The notes under the pieces were generated by a model. The model made no database searches and had not been told where the DNA came from. It saw nothing but the letters and a program-made list of their open reading frames with translations. Shown piece by piece: positions 34,159 to 45,913 of a stretch of DNA of 64,000 bases. The stretch is from positions 124,001 through 188,000 of the forward strand of contig NZ_JAHXOZ010000001.1 in assembly GCF_023147585.1 (NCBI RefSeq), given 5' to 3'. How positions within the stretch are numbered: position 1 is the first letter of the stretch; the number at the start of each line of letters is the position of its first letter. Made by a program: the position numbers and the translations under genes. This stretch comes from Micrococcus sp. EYE_212. GTDB taxonomy: Bacteria; Actinomycetota; Actinomycetes; Actinomycetales; Micrococcaceae.

Positions 34159-35250
34159 TCAGACCAGGCGGTGCAGCCAGCCGTGGCGGTCCTCGACCGT
34201 GCCGGTCTGGATGCCCTCGAGCTCGGCGCGGATCCTGAAGGTGACGCCGGCACCGCCGGCGGACTCGATGACGTCGTCCCCGTCGAGCAGGCGCCCGATG
34301 GGCGTGACCACCGCGGCCGTGCCGCACGCGAACACCTCCGTGATCTCCCCGGAGCGCACGCCCTCGGCCCACTCGGCCAGGGTGATGCGGCGCTCCTCCA
34401 CGGTCAGGCCCATGTCACGACCCAGCTGGAGGATCGAGGAGCGGGTGACGCCCTCGAGGATGCTGCCGCTCAGCGCGGGGGTGACGAGGCGGCCGTCGGA
34501 GAACACGAAGAACACGTTCATGCCGCCGAGCTCCTCGATGGCGTCGTCGTTCGCGGAGTCGAGGAAGACCACCTGATCCGCGCCCTTCGACGCGGCCTGC
34601 AGCTGCGGGAGGAGGGACGCCGCGTAGTTGCCGCCGGTCTTCGCCGCGCCCATGCCGCCCTTGCCCGCGCGGGCGTACTCGCGGGAGACCCAGATGGTGA
34701 CGGGCTTGACCTCGCCGCCGAAGTAGTTGCCGGCCGGCGAGGCGATCACCATGTAGCGCACCTCGCGCGCCGGCCGCACGCCGAGGAACGCCTCCGTGGC
34801 GATCATGAAGGGGCGCAGGTAGAGGGACTGGCCCTCGCCGTCCGGCACCCACCCCTGGTCCGCCTCCACGATGGCCTTCAGGGAGCCGAGGAAGATCTCC
34901 TCGGGCAGCTCGGGGAGGGCCAGGCGCACGGCGGAGCGGTTGAGGCGCGCGGCGTTGGCCTCGGGGCGGAACGTCCACACCGAGCCGTCCCCGTGGCGGT
35001 AGGCCTTCAGGCCCTCGAAGATCTCCTGGGCGTAGTGCAGCACGGACGCCGACGGGTCGAGGGAGAGGGGGCCGTAGGGCTCCACGCGGGCGTCGTGCCA
35101 CGCGCCGCCGTCCTCGCTCCACGTCCAGTCCACGGAGACCATGTGGTCCGTGAAGACCTTGCCGAAGCCGGGGTCCTGCAGGATCTCCACGCGCTCCTCC
35201 TCCGAGAGCGGGGAGAGGTGCGGCTGCCGGGTGAACACGGTCTCGGACAC
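34159..35250 (-). CDS. ilvE: Branched-chain amino acid aminotransferase
   Basis: This PLP enzyme of fold type IV performs the last step of Val, Leu and Ile synthesis. The 363-residue product starts at a GTG with GGAGG upstream. [45 protein letters not shown] and [15 protein letters not shown] (PLP-lysine region) identify the BCAT family, and [20 protein letters not shown] follows. A TACGAT -10 is present 40 bases upstream. It is the most downstream of the branched-chain genes here and ends at a strong hairpin. Confidence 0.95.
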   Translation of the reverse strand: MSETVFTRQPHLSPLSEEERVEILQDPGFGKVFTDHMVSVDWTWSEDGGAWHDARVEPYGPLSLDPSASVLHYAQEIFEGLKAYRHGDGSVWTFRPEANAARLNRSAVRLALPELPEEIFLGSLKAIVEADQGWVPDGEGQSLYLRPFMIATEAFLGVRPAREVRYMVIASPAGNYFGGEVKPVTIWVSREYARAGKGGMGAAKTGGNYAASLLPQLQAASKGADQVVFLDSANDDAIEELGGMNVFFVFSDGRLVTPALSGSILEGVTRSSILQLGRDMGLTVEERRITLAEWAEGVRSGEITEVFACGTAAVVTPIGRLLDGDDVIESAGGAGVTFRIRAELEGIQTGTVEDRHGWLHRLV

Positions 35251-35291
35251 GAGGGATCCTCCATCGGGGTGGGGCGGGTGGGCGCGGGTCC

Positions 35292-35297
35292 ATCGTA
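35292..35297 (-). promoter_or_regulatory. -10 element of ilvE
   Basis: TACGAT lies 41 bases upstream of the GTG, leaving room for a leader with the GGAGG site. The -35 region is weak. The leuB stop is 34 bases further upstream. Confidence 0.4.
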
Positions 35298-35330
35298 GAC
35301 CCGTGGGGGCGGCGGTCTGTGGCGCGCGTC

Positions 35331-36425
35331 TCAGACGCGGCGGGCGACGTCGGCGCCCACCTCGGCGGTCGAGCCCCGATCGCCGTCCGCGCGGTCCTCG
35401 AGGTGCGCCCACACCGCAGTGCGCACGCGTCCCGCCGCGCCGGCCTCCCCGACGTGCTCGAGCAGCAGGGCGGCGGAGAGGATCGCGGCGACCGGGTCCG
35501 CGACGCCCTGGCCGGCGATGTCCGGCGCGGAGCCGTGGACCGGCTCGAACATGGACGGTGCCGTGCCCTCCACGTTGATGTTGCCCGAGGCGGCGAGGCC
35601 GATCCCGCCCGTGATCGCGGCGGCGAGGTCCGTCAGGATGTCGCCGAAGAGGTTGTCCGTGACGATCACGTCGAAGCGGGAGGGGTCCGTCACCAGGAAG
35701 ATCGTCGCGGCGTCCACGTGCATGTAGTCCCACGTGACCTCGGGGAAGTCGGCGGCCACCGCCTCCACGGTGCGGCGCCACAGGTGCCCGGCGTGCACCA
35801 GCACGTTGTGCTTGTGCACGAGGGTCAGGCGCTTGCGCTCCCCCGCGTCCGCGCGCTCGAAGGCGTCCCGCACCACGCGGCGCACGCCGTGGGCGGTGTT
35901 GACGGACACCTCGGTGGCGATCTCGTGCTCGGTGCCCTCGCGGATCACGCCGCCGTTGCCCACGTAGGGGCCCTCGGTGCCCTCGCGGACCACCGTGAAG
36001 TCGATGTCCCGGGGCTGCGTCAGCGGGCTCTTCGCACCCGGGTACAGGGTGGCGGGACGCAGGTTCACGCCGTGGTCCAGCGCGAAGCGCAGGCGCAGCA
36101 GCATCTGGCGCTCGATCAGCCCGGACGGGACGCGCGTGTCCCCGGGGGCGGCGCCCACTGCGCCGAAGAGGATCGCGTCGTGGCCGCGCAGGGCCTCGAG
36201 GGTCTCGTCGGTCAGGGTCTCGCCGGTCGCCAGCCAGTGCTCGGCGCCGAGCGCGTAGTCGGTCAGCCGGGCCTCGGGGCGGCCCTCAGCGGCGAGCGCC
36301 GCCTGCAGGACGGCCACGGCCTGCTCCGTCACCTCGGGGCCGATCCCGTCACCGCCGATCACGGCCAGGTCCAGGGCCGTCACGTCGGTGCTGCGCAGGG
36401 CGTCGGTGCGGGGCGTCTCGGTCAT
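35331..36425 (-). CDS. leuB: 3-isopropylmalate dehydrogenase
   Basis: LeuB oxidatively decarboxylates 3-isopropylmalate in leucine synthesis. The 364-residue product has [17 protein letters not shown] near residue 20, the substrate arginine region ([18 protein letters not shown]), then [40 protein letters not shown] and [20 protein letters not shown] are classic isocitrate/isopropylmalate dehydrogenase signatures. TAGCCT ends 7 bases before the ATG, and an operator-like 19-mer overlaps the -35 position. Confidence 0.95.
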   Translation of the reverse strand: MTETPRTDALRSTDVTALDLAVIGGDGIGPEVTEQAVAVLQAALAAEGRPEARLTDYALGAEHWLATGETLTDETLEALRGHDAILFGAVGAAPGDTRVPSGLIERQMLLRLRFALDHGVNLRPATLYPGAKSPLTQPRDIDFTVVREGTEGPYVGNGGVIREGTEHEIATEVSVNTAHGVRRVVRDAFERADAGERKRLTLVHKHNVLVHAGHLWRRTVEAVAADFPEVTWDYMHVDAATIFLVTDPSRFDVIVTDNLFGDILTDLAAAITGGIGLAASGNINVEGTAPSMFEPVHGSAPDIAGQGVADPVAAILSAALLLEHVGEAGAAGRVRTAVWAHLEDRADGDRGSTAEVGADVARRV

Positions 36426-36432
36426 GCGCTCC

Positions 36433-36438
36433 AGGCTA
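36433..36438 (-). promoter_or_regulatory. -10 element of leuB (leaderless layout)
   Basis: TAGCCT is followed by 7 bases and then the ATG. The operator-like site at 36454-36472 covers the expected -35 position. Confidence 0.5.
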
Positions 36439-36453
36439 GGACCGGGCCCCGCC

Positions 36454-36472
36454 CGGACCACATTGCGTGACG
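36454..36472 (+). promoter_or_regulatory. Candidate NdgR-type operator upstream of leuB
   Basis: CGGACCACATTGCGTGACG matches the leuC/ndgR 19-mer at 14 of 19 positions, with an unbroken CACATTGC core. A further half-site CGTCTCAC follows at 36476-36483. Confidence 0.45.
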
Positions 36473-36503
36473 CGGCGTCTCACCTCGTGGACAGCAGGAC
36501 GGC

Positions 36504-36543
36504 GACGGCGGCGCGCCGGCCGCGGGACCGGGGCGCCGCCGTC
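36504..36543 (-). terminator. Hairpin downstream of metG
   Basis: An 11-bp perfect stem (GACGGCGGCGC and its complement) encloses an 18-base GC-rich loop, 21 bases past the metG stop. There is no T-tract. Confidence 0.5.
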
Positions 36544-36564
36544 CGGGGCGGGGTGAGGCGCCGC

Positions 36565-38190
<1,626 letters not shown>

Positions 38191-38198
38191 GGTCAGCG

Positions 38199-38204
38199 AG
38201 TCTA
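38199..38204 (-). promoter_or_regulatory. -10 element of metG
   Basis: TAGACT is separated from the GTG start by 8 bases, close to the leaderless pattern seen elsewhere in this window. Confidence 0.45.
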
Positions 38205-38238
38205 CCGGCGGGGCCTCCGGCCGTCCCGCTCCCCTCCA

Positions 38239-38281
38239 CGACGTCGGCGCGCCACCTCGGGGAGGCGACGCGCCGACGTCG
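38239..38281 (-). terminator. Hairpin downstream of serA
   Basis: A 13-bp perfect stem (CGACGTCGGCGCG and its complement) encloses a loop with its own 4-bp stem (CCTC/GAGG), 30 bases after the serA stop. It separates serA from the metG promoter. Confidence 0.6.
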
Positions 38282-38311
38282 GCGGCGGGCCGGTCGACGC
38301 CGGCCGCGGGC

Positions 38312-39907
38312 TCACTCGGAGAGGTCGATCTCCGCGGCCCGCTCGGCGCCGATGGCCTGCGCGAGGGCGCCGACCGTTCCCGCCGCCATGCCGGCGTCGA
38401 GGGTCAGGACCGCGAGCGCGGTGCCCTCCGCATCGCGGGACACGTCCATGCCGGCGATGTTCACGCCCTGCTCCCCCAGCGTCTGGCCGAGGATGCCGAC
38501 GACGCCCGGGCGGTCGGCGTAGCCGAACACGAGCAGGTGCTCGGCGAGGGGCACCTCGATCTCGTGGCCGTCCACGCCCACGAGCTTCTGCACCTGCTTC
38601 GGGCCGGTCAGGGTGCCGGTCACGGAGGTCTTCTCGCCCGTGGACGTCACGCCGCTCACGGTGATGGCATTGCGGTAGGACTCCGCCACCGGGGTCGTGG
38701 TGAGGCGGCTCTCCACGCCGCGCTGCTCGGCCAGCACGGGGGCGTTCACGTAGGAGACCTGCTCGGAGACCACGTCGGTGAACACGCCCTTGAGGGCGGC
38801 GAGGCGGACGGCCTTCACGTCATGCTCGGCGATCTCGCCGGCCACCTCCACGTCCACCGACTCGAGAGAGGCCTCGCCGACGAGCGCGCGGAGCGTGCGG
38901 CCGAGCTTCTCGGCCAGGGGCAGGCCGGGTCGCACGTCCTCGTGGATGACGCCGCCGGCCACGTTCACCGCGTCGGGCACGAGCTCGCCGGCCAGGGCGA
39001 GGCGCACGGACTTGGCGACGGCGACGCCGGCCTTCTCCTGCGCCTCGGCGGTGGAGGCGCCCAGGTGGGGGGTGACGACGGCGGAGTCGTGCTGGAAGAA
39101 CGCGAGGTCCGTGGCGGGCTCGGAGCTGAACACGTCGATGCCGGCGCCGGCGATCGCTCCGGAGTCCAGGGCGCGGGCGAGGGCGTCCTCGTCCACGAGG
39201 CCGCCGCGGGCCACGTTGATCACGTACGCGGTGTCCTTCATGCGCGCGAACTGCTCGTCCGCGATCATGCCGACCGTCTCCGGCGTCTTGGGCATGTGGA
39301 TGGTGACGAAGTCGGACTGCTCGAGCAGGGCGTCCAGGTCCACGAGCGTCGCACCGAGCTGCTGGGCCCGGGCCGCGCTGATGTAGGGGTCGTACGCGAG
39401 GATCTCCATGCCGAAGGCCTTCATGCGCTCGGCCACGAGCGCGCCGATGCGGCCGAGGCCGATCACGCCGAGCTTCTTCTCGAACAGCTCCACACCCGCG
39501 TACTTGGAGCGCTTCCACTCCCCCGCCTTGAGGGCGCGGTTCGCCGGGGCGATGTTGCGCGCCACGGAGAGGATGTGGCCGCACGTCAGCTCGGCGGCCG
39601 AGACGATGTTGGAGGTCGGCGCGTTGACCACCATGACGCCCGCCGCGGTGGCGGCGGGGACATCCACGTTGTCCAGGCCGACGCCGGCCCGCGCGATGAC
39701 CTTCAGGTCCGTGGCCGCGGCGATGGCCTCGGCGTCCATCTGCGTGGCGGAGCGCACGAGGATCGCGTCCACGCCGGGCAGGTCCGCCAGCAGGCGGGCG
39801 CGGTCGGCGCCGTCGGTGTGGCGGATCTCGAAGTCGGGGCCGAGGGCCTCGACGGTGGCGGGCGAGAGTTCCTCGGCGATGAGGACGACGGGCTGGGCGG
39901 CGCTCAC
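38312..39907 (-). CDS. serA: D-3-phosphoglycerate dehydrogenase
   Basis: SerA opens serine synthesis by oxidising 3-phosphoglycerate. The 531-residue product is the long actinobacterial form: a substrate/NAD core, an intervening domain and a C-terminal ACT domain. [20 protein letters not shown] is the nucleotide fold, [13 protein letters not shown] and [15 protein letters not shown] are the catalytic Arg/Glu/His regions, and the ACT part contains [20 protein letters not shown]. The ACT domain suggests serine feedback. It starts at a GTG with AAGGAG. A TAGGCT -10 lies about 75 bases upstream, and a seven-copy 22-bp repeat lies just beyond that. Confidence 0.95.
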   Translation of the reverse strand: MSAAQPVVLIAEELSPATVEALGPDFEIRHTDGADRARLLADLPGVDAILVRSATQMDAEAIAAATDLKVIARAGVGLDNVDVPAATAAGVMVVNAPTSNIVSAAELTCGHILSVARNIAPANRALKAGEWKRSKYAGVELFEKKLGVIGLGRIGALVAERMKAFGMEILAYDPYISAARAQQLGATLVDLDALLEQSDFVTIHMPKTPETVGMIADEQFARMKDTAYVINVARGGLVDEDALARALDSGAIAGAGIDVFSSEPATDLAFFQHDSAVVTPHLGASTAEAQEKAGVAVAKSVRLALAGELVPDAVNVAGGVIHEDVRPGLPLAEKLGRTLRALVGEASLESVDVEVAGEIAEHDVKAVRLAALKGVFTDVVSEQVSYVNAPVLAEQRGVESRLTTTPVAESYRNAITVSGVTSTGEKTSVTGTLTGPKQVQKLVGVDGHEIEVPLAEHLLVFGYADRPGVVGILGQTLGEQGVNIAGMDVSRDAEGTALAVLTLDAGMAAGTVGALAQAIGAERAAEIDLSE

Positions 39908-39981
39908 GGGCGGCTCCTTGTTCGGCGGTGGCACGGTGGGGCGACGTGGGCAGATGGTGCGCGGCCCGCGTCGCCGCCTCG

Positions 39982-39987
39982 AGCCTA
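39982..39987 (-). promoter_or_regulatory. -10 element of serA
   Basis: TAGGCT on the minus strand predicts a start near 39975 and a leader of nearly 70 bases. No -35 at the right spacing is convincing. The repeat array begins 45 bases upstream. Confidence 0.4.
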
Positions 39988-40031
39988 GCCGCATGGATCT
40001 GTCATGGACCGCAGACGACGGCGGCGCCGAA

Positions 40032-40185
40032 GGGAGTCCCGTTCGACGCCGCAGGGAGTCCCTTTCGACGCCGCAGGGAGTCCCGTTCGACGCCGCAGGG
40101 AGTCCCTTTCGACGCCGCAGGGAGTCCCGTTCGACGCCGCAGGGAGTCCCGTTCGACGCCGCAGGGAGTCCCTTTCGACGCCGCA
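40032..40185. repeat. Seven tandem 22-bp repeats between ilvC and serA
   Basis: Seven units of exactly 22 bp run head to tail. On the plus strand each starts GGGAGTCCC and ends TTCGACGCCGCA, with one variable base between: G in units 1, 3, 5 and 6, and T in units 2, 4 and 7. All other positions are identical. GGGA and TCCC in each unit are inverted arms. The period is about two helical turns and not a multiple of 3, and there are no spacers, so this is neither coding nor CRISPR. The array is the main content of the 355-base ilvC-serA gap. Confidence 0.95.
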
Positions 40186-40187
40186 GC

Positions 40188-40245
40188 CGAGTGGTCACGA
40201 CACGCCGTCACGTCCGCGGTGCACGTGGCGTGTCGTGACCACTCG
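40188..40245 (-). terminator. Long hairpin at the end of ilvBNC
   Basis: A 19-bp perfect stem (CGAGTGGTCACGACACGCC and its complement) encloses a 20-base loop, 18 bases after the ilvC stop. It abuts the 22-bp repeat array. There is no T-tract. Confidence 0.65.
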
Positions 40246-40262
40246 AGGGTCCGGGCCGCGGC

Positions 40263-41303
<1,041 letters not shown>

Positions 41304-41348
41304 CTAGCGGTGAGGGGGATCAGAGGGTGTGCGGGCTCGGCGGCCGGC

Positions 41349-41864
41349 TCAGCGGGCCTGGGCCCGGTCGGTCATGGAGCGCGAGCCGCGGGACAGGGCC
41401 ACGGTGCCGGAGCGGACGAGCTCGCGCACGCCGTACGGCTCCATGAGGTCCAGGAAGGCCTGGAGCTTCTCCCGGGTGCCGGTGGCCTCGAGGGTCAGCG
41501 AGTCGGGGGCCACGTCCACCACGTGCGCGCGGAAGAGGTCGGCGGCCTGCACCACCTGGCCGCGGGTGGCGGCGTCGGCGCGGACCTTGACCAGCAGGTG
41601 GTCGCGCTGCACCGAGGAGTCGTCGGCCAGCTCCACCACCTTGAGCACGTTGATCAGCTTGTTGAGCTGCTTCGTGACCTGCTCCAGCAGGTGGGCGTCC
41701 GCGTCCACCACGACGGTGATCCGGGAGACCCCGGGCACCTCGGTGACGCCCACGGCGAGCGAGTGGATGTTGAAGGCGCGGCGGGCGAACAGGCCGGCCA
41801 CGCGGGTGAGCGTGCCGGGGACGTCCTCCACGAGCACGGACAGGGTGTGTCGTTCCACGGTCAT
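41349..41864 (-). CDS. ilvN: Acetolactate synthase small (regulatory) subunit
   Basis: This 171-residue protein has an N-terminal ACT domain: HTLSVLVEDVPGTLTRVAGL and FARRAFNIHSLAVGVTE, with the conserved residues for valine feedback inhibition. A C-terminal domain of the IlvN/IlvH type (DLFRAHVVDVAPDSLTLEAT) follows. It starts 6 bases after the ilvB stop and is made with the catalytic subunit. Confidence 0.95.
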   Translation of the reverse strand: MTVERHTLSVLVEDVPGTLTRVAGLFARRAFNIHSLAVGVTEVPGVSRITVVVDADAHLLEQVTKQLNKLINVLKVVELADDSSVQRDHLLVKVRADAATRGQVVQAADLFRAHVVDVAPDSLTLEATGTREKLQAFLDLMEPYGVRELVRSGTVALSRGSRSMTDRAQAR

Positions 41865-41870
41865 CGCTCC

Positions 41871-43688
41871 TCAGTCCTCCTGGTCCCACTCGGGCGTCAT
41901 CCCTCGGGCCACCTGGATCGCGTCGTTGCTCACGCCCGCGGGGACCATGGGCCACACCATCGCATCGCGGGAGACCACGAAGTCGACGACGACGGGGCGG
42001 TCGTCGACCTCCAGGGCCCGGCGGATGGTGTCGTCCAGGTCCTCGGTGCGCTCGCAGCGCAGCCCGACCGCGCCGTAGGCGTCCGCCAGCTTCACGAAGT
42101 CGGGCACGCGGGCCGTGCCGTGGCCCGTGTTGAGGTCCGTGTTGGAGTAGCGGCCGTCGTAGAACAGGGTCTGCCACTGGCGCACCATGCCGAGCGAGGA
42201 GTTGTTGATCACCGCCACCTTGATGGGGATCCGGTTGATCACGCAGGTGGCGAGCTCCTGGTTGGTCATCTGGAAGCAGCCGTCGCCGTCGATCGCCCAG
42301 ACCACGCGGTCCGGGTCCCCGACCTTGGCGCCCATCGCGGCGGGCACGGAGAAGCCCATGGTCCCCAGGCCCGCGGAGTTCAGCCACTGCCGGGGGCGCT
42401 CGTACTGCACGAACTGACTGGACCACATCTGGTGCTGGCCCACACCGGCCACGTACACGGCCTCGGGGCCGGAGAGCGCGGAGAGCCGCGAGATCACGTG
42501 CTGCGGGGCCATGAGCCCGTCCGCCGGATCGGTCCAGCCGAGCGGGTAGGTCTGTCGCAGCCGGTCCAGCACGGCCCACCACGGGGCGAGGTCCGGCAGC
42601 GGGGCCTGCTCGGCCGCCGCCCGCAGCGCCGCCGTGAGGTCCGGGATGACCTCCTTGACGGACCCCACGATCGGCACGTCCGCGAGGCGGTTCTTCGAGA
42701 TCTCGGCGGGGTCCACGTCCACGTGGATCACGCGCGAGCCCGGAGCGAAGGACTCGAGGAGCCCGGTCACGCGGTCGTCGAAGCGGGCGCCGAGGGTGAT
42801 GAGCAGATCCGCCTGCTGGAGGGCGGCCACCGCCGGCACCGAGCCGTGCATGCCGGGCATGCCGAGGTGCTGGGGGTGGGAGTCCGGGAACACGCCGCGC
42901 GCCGTGAGCGTGGTGACCACGGGGGCGCCGGTGGCCTCGGCCAGCTCGCGCAGCTCCGCGGACGCCTCGCCGCGGGCCACGCCGCCGCCCACGTACAGCA
43001 CGGGGCGCCGGGCCTCGGCGATGAGGCGGACCGCCTCCTTGACCTGGCGGGGATGGCCGCGCAGCACGGGTCGGTAGCCGGGCAGCTCCAGCCGCGGCGG
43101 CCAGGAGAACTCGAGCTCGCCCTGTTGGGCGTCCTTCGTGACGTCGATCAGCACGGGGCCCGGACGCCCCGTGGTCGCGATGTGGAAGGCCTCCGCGAGC
43201 GCCAGCGGAATGTCCTCCGCGCGGGTGACGAGGCGCGAGTGCTTCGTGATGGGCATCGTGATGCCGACGATGTCCGCCTCCTGGAAGGCGTCCGAGCCGA
43301 TGGCCGCGGAGGTGACCTGGCCCGTGATGAACACGACGGCCTGGGAGTCCATGTGCGCGTCGGCGATCGCGGTGACGAGGTTGGTGGCCCCCGGCCCCGA
43401 CGTCGCGATGGCCACGCCGGGACGGCCCGTGGCGAGGTGGTAGCCCTGGGCCGCGTGGCCCGCGCCCTGCTCGTGGCGCACCAGGATGTGGCGGATGACG
43501 GAGGAGTCCATCAGCGGGTCGTACGTGGGGAGGATCGCTCCGCCGGGCAGCCCGAAGACGTCCGTGACCCCGAGCTCCTCGAGCGCGCGGATCAGGCCCT
43601 CGGACCCCGTCATGCGGGTGGGCTCCACGCGATTCCCCGGGCCGGGGACGCGCGGCGCCGCGGACTCGGGGCGGGGGGTCGGGCTCAT
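41871..43688 (-). CDS. ilvB: Acetolactate synthase large (catalytic) subunit
   Basis: This ThDP- and FAD-dependent enzyme condenses pyruvate with pyruvate or 2-oxobutyrate. The 605-residue product has [14 protein letters not shown], the catalytic Glu in [20 protein letters not shown], the FAD region [20 protein letters not shown], and the ThDP/Mg2+ motif [20 protein letters not shown] ending in NN. The ATG was chosen because GTGAGG lies about 8 bases upstream and family alignment starts near [15 protein letters not shown] 351-base gap separates it from ilvD and holds an operator-like site and simple repeats. Confidence 0.95.
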   Translation of the reverse strand: MSPTPRPESAAPRVPGPGNRVEPTRMTGSEGLIRALEELGVTDVFGLPGGAILPTYDPLMDSSVIRHILVRHEQGAGHAAQGYHLATGRPGVAIATSGPGATNLVTAIADAHMDSQAVVFITGQVTSAAIGSDAFQEADIVGITMPITKHSRLVTRAEDIPLALAEAFHIATTGRPGPVLIDVTKDAQQGELEFSWPPRLELPGYRPVLRGHPRQVKEAVRLIAEARRPVLYVGGGVARGEASAELRELAEATGAPVVTTLTARGVFPDSHPQHLGMPGMHGSVPAVAALQQADLLITLGARFDDRVTGLLESFAPGSRVIHVDVDPAEISKNRLADVPIVGSVKEVIPDLTAALRAAAEQAPLPDLAPWWAVLDRLRQTYPLGWTDPADGLMAPQHVISRLSALSGPEAVYVAGVGQHQMWSSQFVQYERPRQWLNSAGLGTMGFSVPAAMGAKVGDPDRVVWAIDGDGCFQMTNQELATCVINRIPIKVAVINNSSLGMVRQWQTLFYDGRYSNTDLNTGHGTARVPDFVKLADAYGAVGLRCERTEDLDDTIRRALEVDDRPVVVDFVVSRDAMVWPMVPAGVSNDAIQVARGMTPEWDQED

Positions 43689-43905
43689 CAGTGCACCTCA
43701 CTGCGCTCATCGCTGCTGGCGTCCGGCATGCGGGGCACGCCGGACGATGGTCCGGGTGATCCGTCGGGGTGGCTGGGGGTGTCCTGCCGTGCCGGGCGGA
43801 TCGGAGTGCGGTCACGGCCTGAGGTGGGGCCGCCGGCCGCCGGGTCGTTCGTCGGTGGCTCCAGTATGGGGACCCCCGCGTGGCGACCACCACTTGAGAC
43901 ATCCA

Positions 43906-43924
43906 TATCTCGCCATGTGAGACG
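43906..43924 (-). promoter_or_regulatory. Candidate NdgR-type operator upstream of ilvB
   Basis: CGTCTCACATGGCGAGATA matches the leuC/ndgR 19-mer at 15 of 19 positions; the first ten are identical. It lies 218 bases upstream of the ilvB ATG, implying a long leader if the promoter is close by. Confidence 0.5.
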
Positions 43925-43946
43925 TGGCCCACGCCGCGGCACCCGC

Positions 43947-43970
43947 GCGCCCGCGCCCGCGCCCGCGCCC
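43947..43970. repeat. Four GCGCCC hexamer repeats
   Basis: Four perfect GCGCCC units (24 bp) lie inside a longer pure G+C stretch at about 43944-43980. They are directly followed by the heptamer array. Confidence 0.8.
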
Positions 43971-43980
43971 GCCCGCTCCC

Positions 43981-44043
43981 GCCTCAGGCCTCAGGCCTCA
44001 GGCCTCAGGCCTCAGGCCTCAGGCCTCAGGCCTCAGGCCTCAG
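43981..44043. repeat. Nine GCCTCAG heptamer repeats starting at the ilvD stop
   Basis: Nine perfect 7-bp units span 63 bases. On the minus strand the unit reads CTGAGGC, and the TGA of the first unit is the ilvD stop codon. The array therefore lies at the very start of the ilvD 3' untranslated region. With a perfect 7-bp period, copy number could vary by slippage. Confidence 0.95.
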
Positions 44044-45788
44044 CCCAGGTACGCACCCTCGGCCGCGGAGTGCACGAGCTTGGCGTACTTGCCCAGCACC
44101 CCCGTGGTGAACTTCGGCGGGACGGGCGTCCAGTCCGCCCGGCGCGCCTCCAGCTCGGCCGCGTCCACCAGGATGTCGAGCGTCCGGCCCGCGATGTCCA
44201 CGCGGATCCGGTCGCCGTCGCGCACCAGGGCGATCGGCCCGCCGTCGGCCGCCTCGGGCGCGATGTGCCCGATGCACAGGCCCGTGGTGCCGCCGGAGAA
44301 GCGCCCGTCGGTGAGGAGCAGGACGTCCTTGCCGAGGCCGGCACCCTTGATCGCGCCGGTGATGGCGAGCATCTCCCGCATGCCCGGGCCGCCGCGCGGG
44401 CCCTCGTAGCGGATCACGACGACGTCGCCCGCGGCGATGGTGCCGTCCTCGAGGGCGTCCATGGCGGCGCGCTCGCGGTCGAACACGCGGGCGGTGCCCT
44501 CGAAGACGTCCGCGTCGAAGCCGGCGGACTTCACGACGGCGCCCTCCGGGGCGAGGCTGCCCCGCAGGACCGCGATGCCGCCGTTGGGGTGCATGGGCTC
44601 GTCCATGCGGCGGATGACGGTGCCGTCCACGGGGTCCGGCGCCAGGGCGGCGAGGTTCTCGGCAAGGGTCTTTCCCGTCACCGTGAGCGCATCGCCGTGG
44701 AGCAGCCCCTCGTCCAGCAGCGCCTTCATGACCACGGGCACGCCGCCCACGCGGTCCACGTCCGTCATCACGTAGCGGCCGAAGGGCTTGAGGTCGGCGA
44801 TGTGCGGGACGCGGTCGCCCACGCGGTTGAAGTCGTCCAGGGTGAGGTCCACGCCGGCCTCCCGCGCGATCGCGAGGAGGTGCAGCACCGCGTTTGTGGA
44901 GCCGCCGAACGCCATGGTGACGGCGATGGCGTTCTCGAACGCCTCCTTCGTCATGATGTCCCGCGCGGTGATGCCGAGGCGCAGGAGTTGGACGACGGCG
45001 GCGCCGGAGCGGCGCGCGAAGTCGTCGCGGCGGCGGTCCGGCGAGGGCGGCGTGGCCGAGCCGGGCAGGGACATGCCGAGCGCCTCGCCGATCGAGGCCA
45101 TCGTGTTGGCGGTGTACATGCCGCCGCACGCGCCCTCGGTGGGGACGATCGCCTTCTCGATGCGCAGCAGGTCCGCCTCGCTCATGAGGCCGCGGGCGCA
45201 CGCGCCGACCGCCTCGAACGCGTCGATGATCGTCACCTGCTTCTCGGTGCCGTCGGAGAGGCGCGCGTGGCCGGGCATCGTGGAGCCGGCGTAGACGAAC
45301 ACGCTGGCCAGGTCGAGGCGGGCCGCGGCCATGAGCATGCCGGGCAGGGACTTGTCGCAGCCGGCCAGGAGCACCGAGCCGTCGAGGCGCTCGGCCATCA
45401 TGACCGTCTCCACTGAGTCGGCGATCACCTCGCGGGAGACGAGGGAGAAGTGCATGCCCTCGTGGCCCATCGAGATGCCGTCCGAGACGGAGACGGTGCC
45501 GAACTCGAGCGGATAGCCGCCGTCGGCGTGGACGCCCTCCTTGGCCGCCTGGGCGAGACGGTCCAGGGAGAGGTTGCACGGCGTGATCTCGTTCCAGGAG
45601 GACGCGATGCCGATCTGGGGCTTGGCGAAGTCGTCGTCGCCCAGGCCCACGGCGCGGAGCATGCCGCGCGAGGCGGCGCGCTCCATGCCGTCGGTGACGT
45701 CGCGCGAGCGCGGCTTCATGTCCGGGGCGGGCGTGGCGGGGGCGGTGCTGACGGGGGCTGCGGAGCCCTGGGCCTCGGTGTTCTCCAT
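44040..45788 (-). CDS. ilvD: Dihydroxy-acid dehydratase
   Basis: This Fe-S enzyme dehydrates dihydroxy-isovalerate and -methylvalerate. The 582-residue protein has the conserved cysteines in [28 protein letters not shown] and [17 protein letters not shown]. The C-terminal part contains [18 protein letters not shown] and [21 protein letters not shown] 20-residue Ala/Pro/Thr-rich N-terminal lead is not conserved. TAGACT ends 6 bases before the ATG. It is separately transcribed from ilvBNC. Confidence 0.96.
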   Translation of the reverse strand: MENTEAQGSAAPVSTAPATPAPDMKPRSRDVTDGMERAASRGMLRAVGLGDDDFAKPQIGIASSWNEITPCNLSLDRLAQAAKEGVHADGGYPLEFGTVSVSDGISMGHEGMHFSLVSREVIADSVETVMMAERLDGSVLLAGCDKSLPGMLMAAARLDLASVFVYAGSTMPGHARLSDGTEKQVTIIDAFEAVGACARGLMSEADLLRIEKAIVPTEGACGGMYTANTMASIGEALGMSLPGSATPPSPDRRRDDFARRSGAAVVQLLRLGITARDIMTKEAFENAIAVTMAFGGSTNAVLHLLAIAREAGVDLTLDDFNRVGDRVPHIADLKPFGRYVMTDVDRVGGVPVVMKALLDEGLLHGDALTVTGKTLAENLAALAPDPVDGTVIRRMDEPMHPNGGIAVLRGSLAPEGAVVKSAGFDADVFEGTARVFDRERAAMDALEDGTIAAGDVVVIRYEGPRGGPGMREMLAITGAIKGAGLGKDVLLLTDGRFSGGTTGLCIGHIAPEAADGGPIALVRDGDRIRVDIAGRTLDILVDAAELEARRADWTPVPPKFTTGVLGKYAKLVHSAAEGAYLG

Positions 45789-45794
45789 GGGCGC

Positions 45795-45800
45795 AGTCTA
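45795..45800 (-). promoter_or_regulatory. -10 element of ilvD (leaderless layout)
   Basis: TAGACT is followed by GCGCCC and then the ATG. A candidate operator lies upstream at 45828-45846. Confidence 0.5.
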
Positions 45801-45827
45801 GGGACGGCGGGCCCGCCGGCCATGGGA

Positions 45828-45846
45828 CGGGTCACGATGTGACACG
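45828..45846 (-). promoter_or_regulatory. Weaker candidate NdgR-type operator upstream of ilvD
   Basis: CGTGTCACATCGTGACCCG matches the leuC/ndgR 19-mer at 13 of 19 positions and keeps the TCACAT core. It also contains a GTCAC/GTGAC inverted pair. It lies about 28 bases upstream of the -10, in a position suited to an activator. Confidence 0.35.
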
Positions 45847-45900
45847 ACGCGGAGGGGTCCCGCTCGGACGCCTCACGTGGCGCCCTCCTGCCGCGACGCG

Positions 45901-45906
45901 TAGCGT
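45901..45906 (+). promoter_or_regulatory. -10 element of the 45914 gene (leaderless layout)
   Basis: TAGCGT is followed by GGGACAC (7 bases) and then the ATG at 45914. No ribosome site is present. Confidence 0.5.
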
Positions 45907-45913
45907 GGGACAC

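Noticed and set aside
40032-40185. 22-bp repeat array as a CRISPR
   Set aside because: The units are directly adjacent without spacers, and no cas genes are near.
43860-43902. Frame with three Val codons in a row (MSQVVVATRG) upstream of ilvB, as an attenuator leader peptide
   Set aside because: The frame has no stop codon before or within ilvB, so it cannot be a short leader peptide, and no terminator/antiterminator pair was evident. A frame error in the sequence could revive the idea.
43688-43942. An 84-codon frame ending exactly at the ilvB start (TGATG overlap), as a possible leader peptide
   Set aside because: It has no ribosome site, conserved motif or branched-chain codon run. Stop-free frames of this length are common here.
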